A stretch of 64,000 nt of DNA, from NCBI RefSeq assembly GCF_013307435.2, contig NZ_CP102845.1, forward strand, positions 1,054,001 to 1,118,000, in the 5' to 3' direction. The number at the start of each line of letters is the position of its first letter. Positions within the stretch are counted from its first letter, which is position 1. The notes under the pieces are model-generated. The model made no database searches, was not told where the DNA came from, and saw only the letters and a program-made list of their open reading frames with translations. Position numbers and translations under genes: made by a program. Positions 62,600-64,000 of the stretch are shown piece by piece. This DNA comes from Microvirga terrae (GTDB lineage Bacteria; Pseudomonadota; Alphaproteobacteria; Rhizobiales; Beijerinckiaceae).

Positions 62600-63219
62600 G
62601 GATGGTTGACCTTGTTGTAGACCCAGACCCGAGCCGGGGGCAGGTTGCGCCAGATCCGGTTGGAGGCCCTGGACCGGTAATGCTGGGAGCGCGCCGGGAT
62701 CGGCGGCACCACCGCGTAGGTGAACTGGATGAAGGGCGCGTTGGGATGCATCAGGCCCTGGGCGGTTTCCAGAAGCTCGAGGCGCTGGTCCATGGGCTTG
62801 GTGAAGAGCGGCAGGCTCGACACGGTGGCGGCCGCCGGCTCCTTCAGGATGTCGCCCAGGGTTTCCTTGAGATCGTAGGCATCGCCCTGAATGATCGTCG
62901 CCTTCGGGAAGCGGCGCTTCAGGAGCTGGCAGAACTCGGGATTGTACTCGATGAGGACGAGCCGCTCCTGGGCCACCCCGCGCCGGATCAGGGCGTCGGT
63001 CACGGGACCCGTGCCGGGGCCGAGCTCGATGACGGGGCCGGGGATGCGCGGATCGACGAAGGACGCCATGGTCCGCGCCAGGATCTTGCCGGAGGGCGTG
63101 ACCGCTCCCACGACGAGCGGCCTCTCGAGCCAGGACCTCAGGAAGCGGGCTTCGTCGGCGAAGCGATCCTTCTTGAGGGGAATTTTCCGGGCGGTGGGCC
63201 GTTGGAACGACTGGTGCAC
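62596..63219 (-). CDS. pmtA: Phospholipid N-methyltransferase, PmtA (Rhodobacter/Sinorhizobium type)
   Basis: A 207-residue SAM-dependent methyltransferase. The start is basic and amphipathic ([20 protein letters not shown]), as expected for membrane association. Then come [20 protein letters not shown] and the SAM motif [20 protein letters not shown]. The block [16 protein letters not shown] matches motif IV of the PmtA family, related to KsgA-like enzymes. It methylates phosphatidylethanolamine toward phosphatidylcholine in the inner membrane. The start codon is GTG. Assignment to PmtA is by family resemblance; other KsgA-like methyltransferases are possible. Confidence 0.85.
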   Translation of the reverse strand: MHQSFQRPTARKIPLKKDRFADEARFLRSWLERPLVVGAVTPSGKILARTMASFVDPRIPGPVIELGPGTGPVTDALIRRGVAQERLVLIEYNPEFCQLLKRRFPKATIIQGDAYDLKETLGDILKEPAAATVSSLPLFTKPMDQRLELLETAQGLMHPNAPFIQFTYAVVPPIPARSQHYRSRASNRIWRNLPPARVWVYNKVNHP

Positions 63220-63271
63220 TGAGAAGACCCCTTGCGCGGCGCATCACGCTGGCTGTTGAGAACCCCGAAGC

Positions 63272-63380
63272 CTCGGACCCGGAAGTGGAGGCCACTTTTT
63301 GGGATTCGTCCGATGCTTCTCATTTAACGTGCGCATCGTCTAGAGCGGAAAAACCGGATCGCCCTCTTCCGCACGATGCG
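63272..63380. repeat. Intergenic palindromic element, family B
   Basis: CTCGGACCCGGAAGTGGAGG and CCACTTTTTGGGATTCG with TCCGATGCTTC form the first hairpin; GCATCGTCTAGAGCGGAAAA and TTCCGCACGATGCG form the second. Confidence 0.75.
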
Positions 63381-63401
63381 TTGAGGAAAACGACCGTCCA
63401 G

Positions 63402-64000
63402 TTAAGTTGATCCGCCCAAGCCATCGATAAACTCCCGGAAGCGCGAGAAAAATCCCGAACTCTCAGGATGATTTTCCTTGGAGCATTCCTGATCGAACTC
63501 CATCAGGAGCTCGCGCTGGCGCTTGGTGAGTTTCTGCGGGGTTTCCACAACAACCTGGATGTAGAGGTCGCCCACGTCCCGCGAGCGCAGCACCGGCATG
63601 CCTTTGCCCTTCAGGCGGAACTGCTTGCCGGTCTGGGTGCCCTCGGGCACCTTCACGAGCGCGTCGGCTCCGCTCAGCGTCGGCACGCTGAACTCGCCGC
63701 CCAGGGCCGCCGTCACCATGGAGATCGGCACCCGGCAGAACAGGTCCGCCCCGTCGCGCTGGTAGAACGGATGGGGCTTCAGGGACAGGAAGATGTAGAG
63801 GTCGCCCGCAGGCCCGCCGCGCAGGCCGGCCTCGCCTTCGCCCGCGAGCCGGATGCGCGTGCCGTCCTCGACGCCCGCCGGGATGTTGACCGAGAGCGTG
63901 CGCTCCCGGGTCACGCGGCCCGCGCCGCCGCACTGGGCGCAGGGATCGTCGATGACCTCGCCGCGCCCATGGCAGTTGGGGCAGGTGCGCTCGATGGAGA
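63402..64000 (-). CDS. dnaJ: Chaperone DnaJ, C-terminal part (5' end outside the window)
   Basis: The open frame continues to the window's right edge. Visible are the last zinc-finger repeats ([20 protein letters not shown], two CxxCxGxG units) and then both substrate-binding beta domains: [80 protein letters not shown]. The C-terminal dimer tail ends [14 protein letters not shown]. The J domain and the Gly/Phe region lie beyond the window. It acts with DnaK and GrpE. Confidence 0.96.
   Translation of the reverse strand, partial: SIERTCPNCHGRGEVIDDPCAQCGGAGRVTRERTLSVNIPAGVEDGTRIRLAGEGEAGLRGGPAGDLYIFLSLKPHPFYQRDGADLFCRVPISMVTAALGGEFSVPTLSGADALVKVPEGTQTGKQFRLKGKGMPVLRSRDVGDLYIQVVVETPQKLTKRQRELLMEFDQECSKENHPESSGFFSRFREFIDGLGGST

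Overview
The window looks like a chromosomal segment of a GC-rich alphaproteobacterium of the Hyphomicrobiales (Rhizobiales), most like the Methylobacteriaceae (a Microvirga- or Methylobacterium-type organism). This is inferred from gene content and order: lepA, hrcA-rph-rdgB-hemW, gshB, rsmI-yraN, glnD-grpE, dapB-gpmA, and the small families DUF1127, DUF2852, DUF1330, DUF1328 and the Sinorhizobium-type PmtA. No 16S gene or species marker is present, so the genus remains an inference.

The window has two halves that meet at a tRNA-Ser(GGA) gene at 22608-22697. The left half (1-22600) is accessory DNA. It has sparse coding, many transposase fragments (IS3, IS1182-like, IS256, possible IS21 end), truncated or frameshifted genes (PAS kinase fragment, adenylate cyclase, DUF2267), and an AT-rich strip with no recognisable gene just before the tRNA. 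Its intact genes are stress-oriented: a PfpI-type protein (cut by the window edge), a GT4 glycosyltransferase next to a glycogen-debranching-type enzyme, and an Old Yellow Enzyme homologue. At 11.7-20.9 kb lies a protein-quality-control block: a cyclic-nucleotide-domain/thioredoxin-reductase-like fusion without the CxxC, a PsiE-type membrane protein, a zinc-finger Clp AAA+ disaggregase resembling ClpG/ClpK, two small proteins, an Hsp20 chaperone and a Lon protease. This set resembles the transmissible heat-resistance/protein-quality-control islands (LHR, TLQC) of gammaproteobacteria but in a different arrangement.

The right half (22700-64000) is densely coding core genome. It carries repair and envelope genes (msrA, mepA, alkB, rdgB, a RecD-like helicase), a histone-H1-like Lys/Ala-rich protein, translation and RNA genes (lepA, rph, rsmI), chaperone genes and their regulator (hrcA, grpE, dnaJ), nitrogen signalling (glnD), heme, glutathione, lysine and pyrimidine biosynthesis (hemW, gshB, dapB, pyrF), an Ssu-like ABC transporter operon and several regulators. 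Intergenic spaces here carry two families of about 90-130 bp palindromic repeats (called A and B below). I saw no copy of either in the left half.

Several starts were moved from the longest open frame to an internal codon with a better ribosome binding site or signal peptide; each entry says so. Functions are from recognisable motifs and family resemblance, not from database searches.
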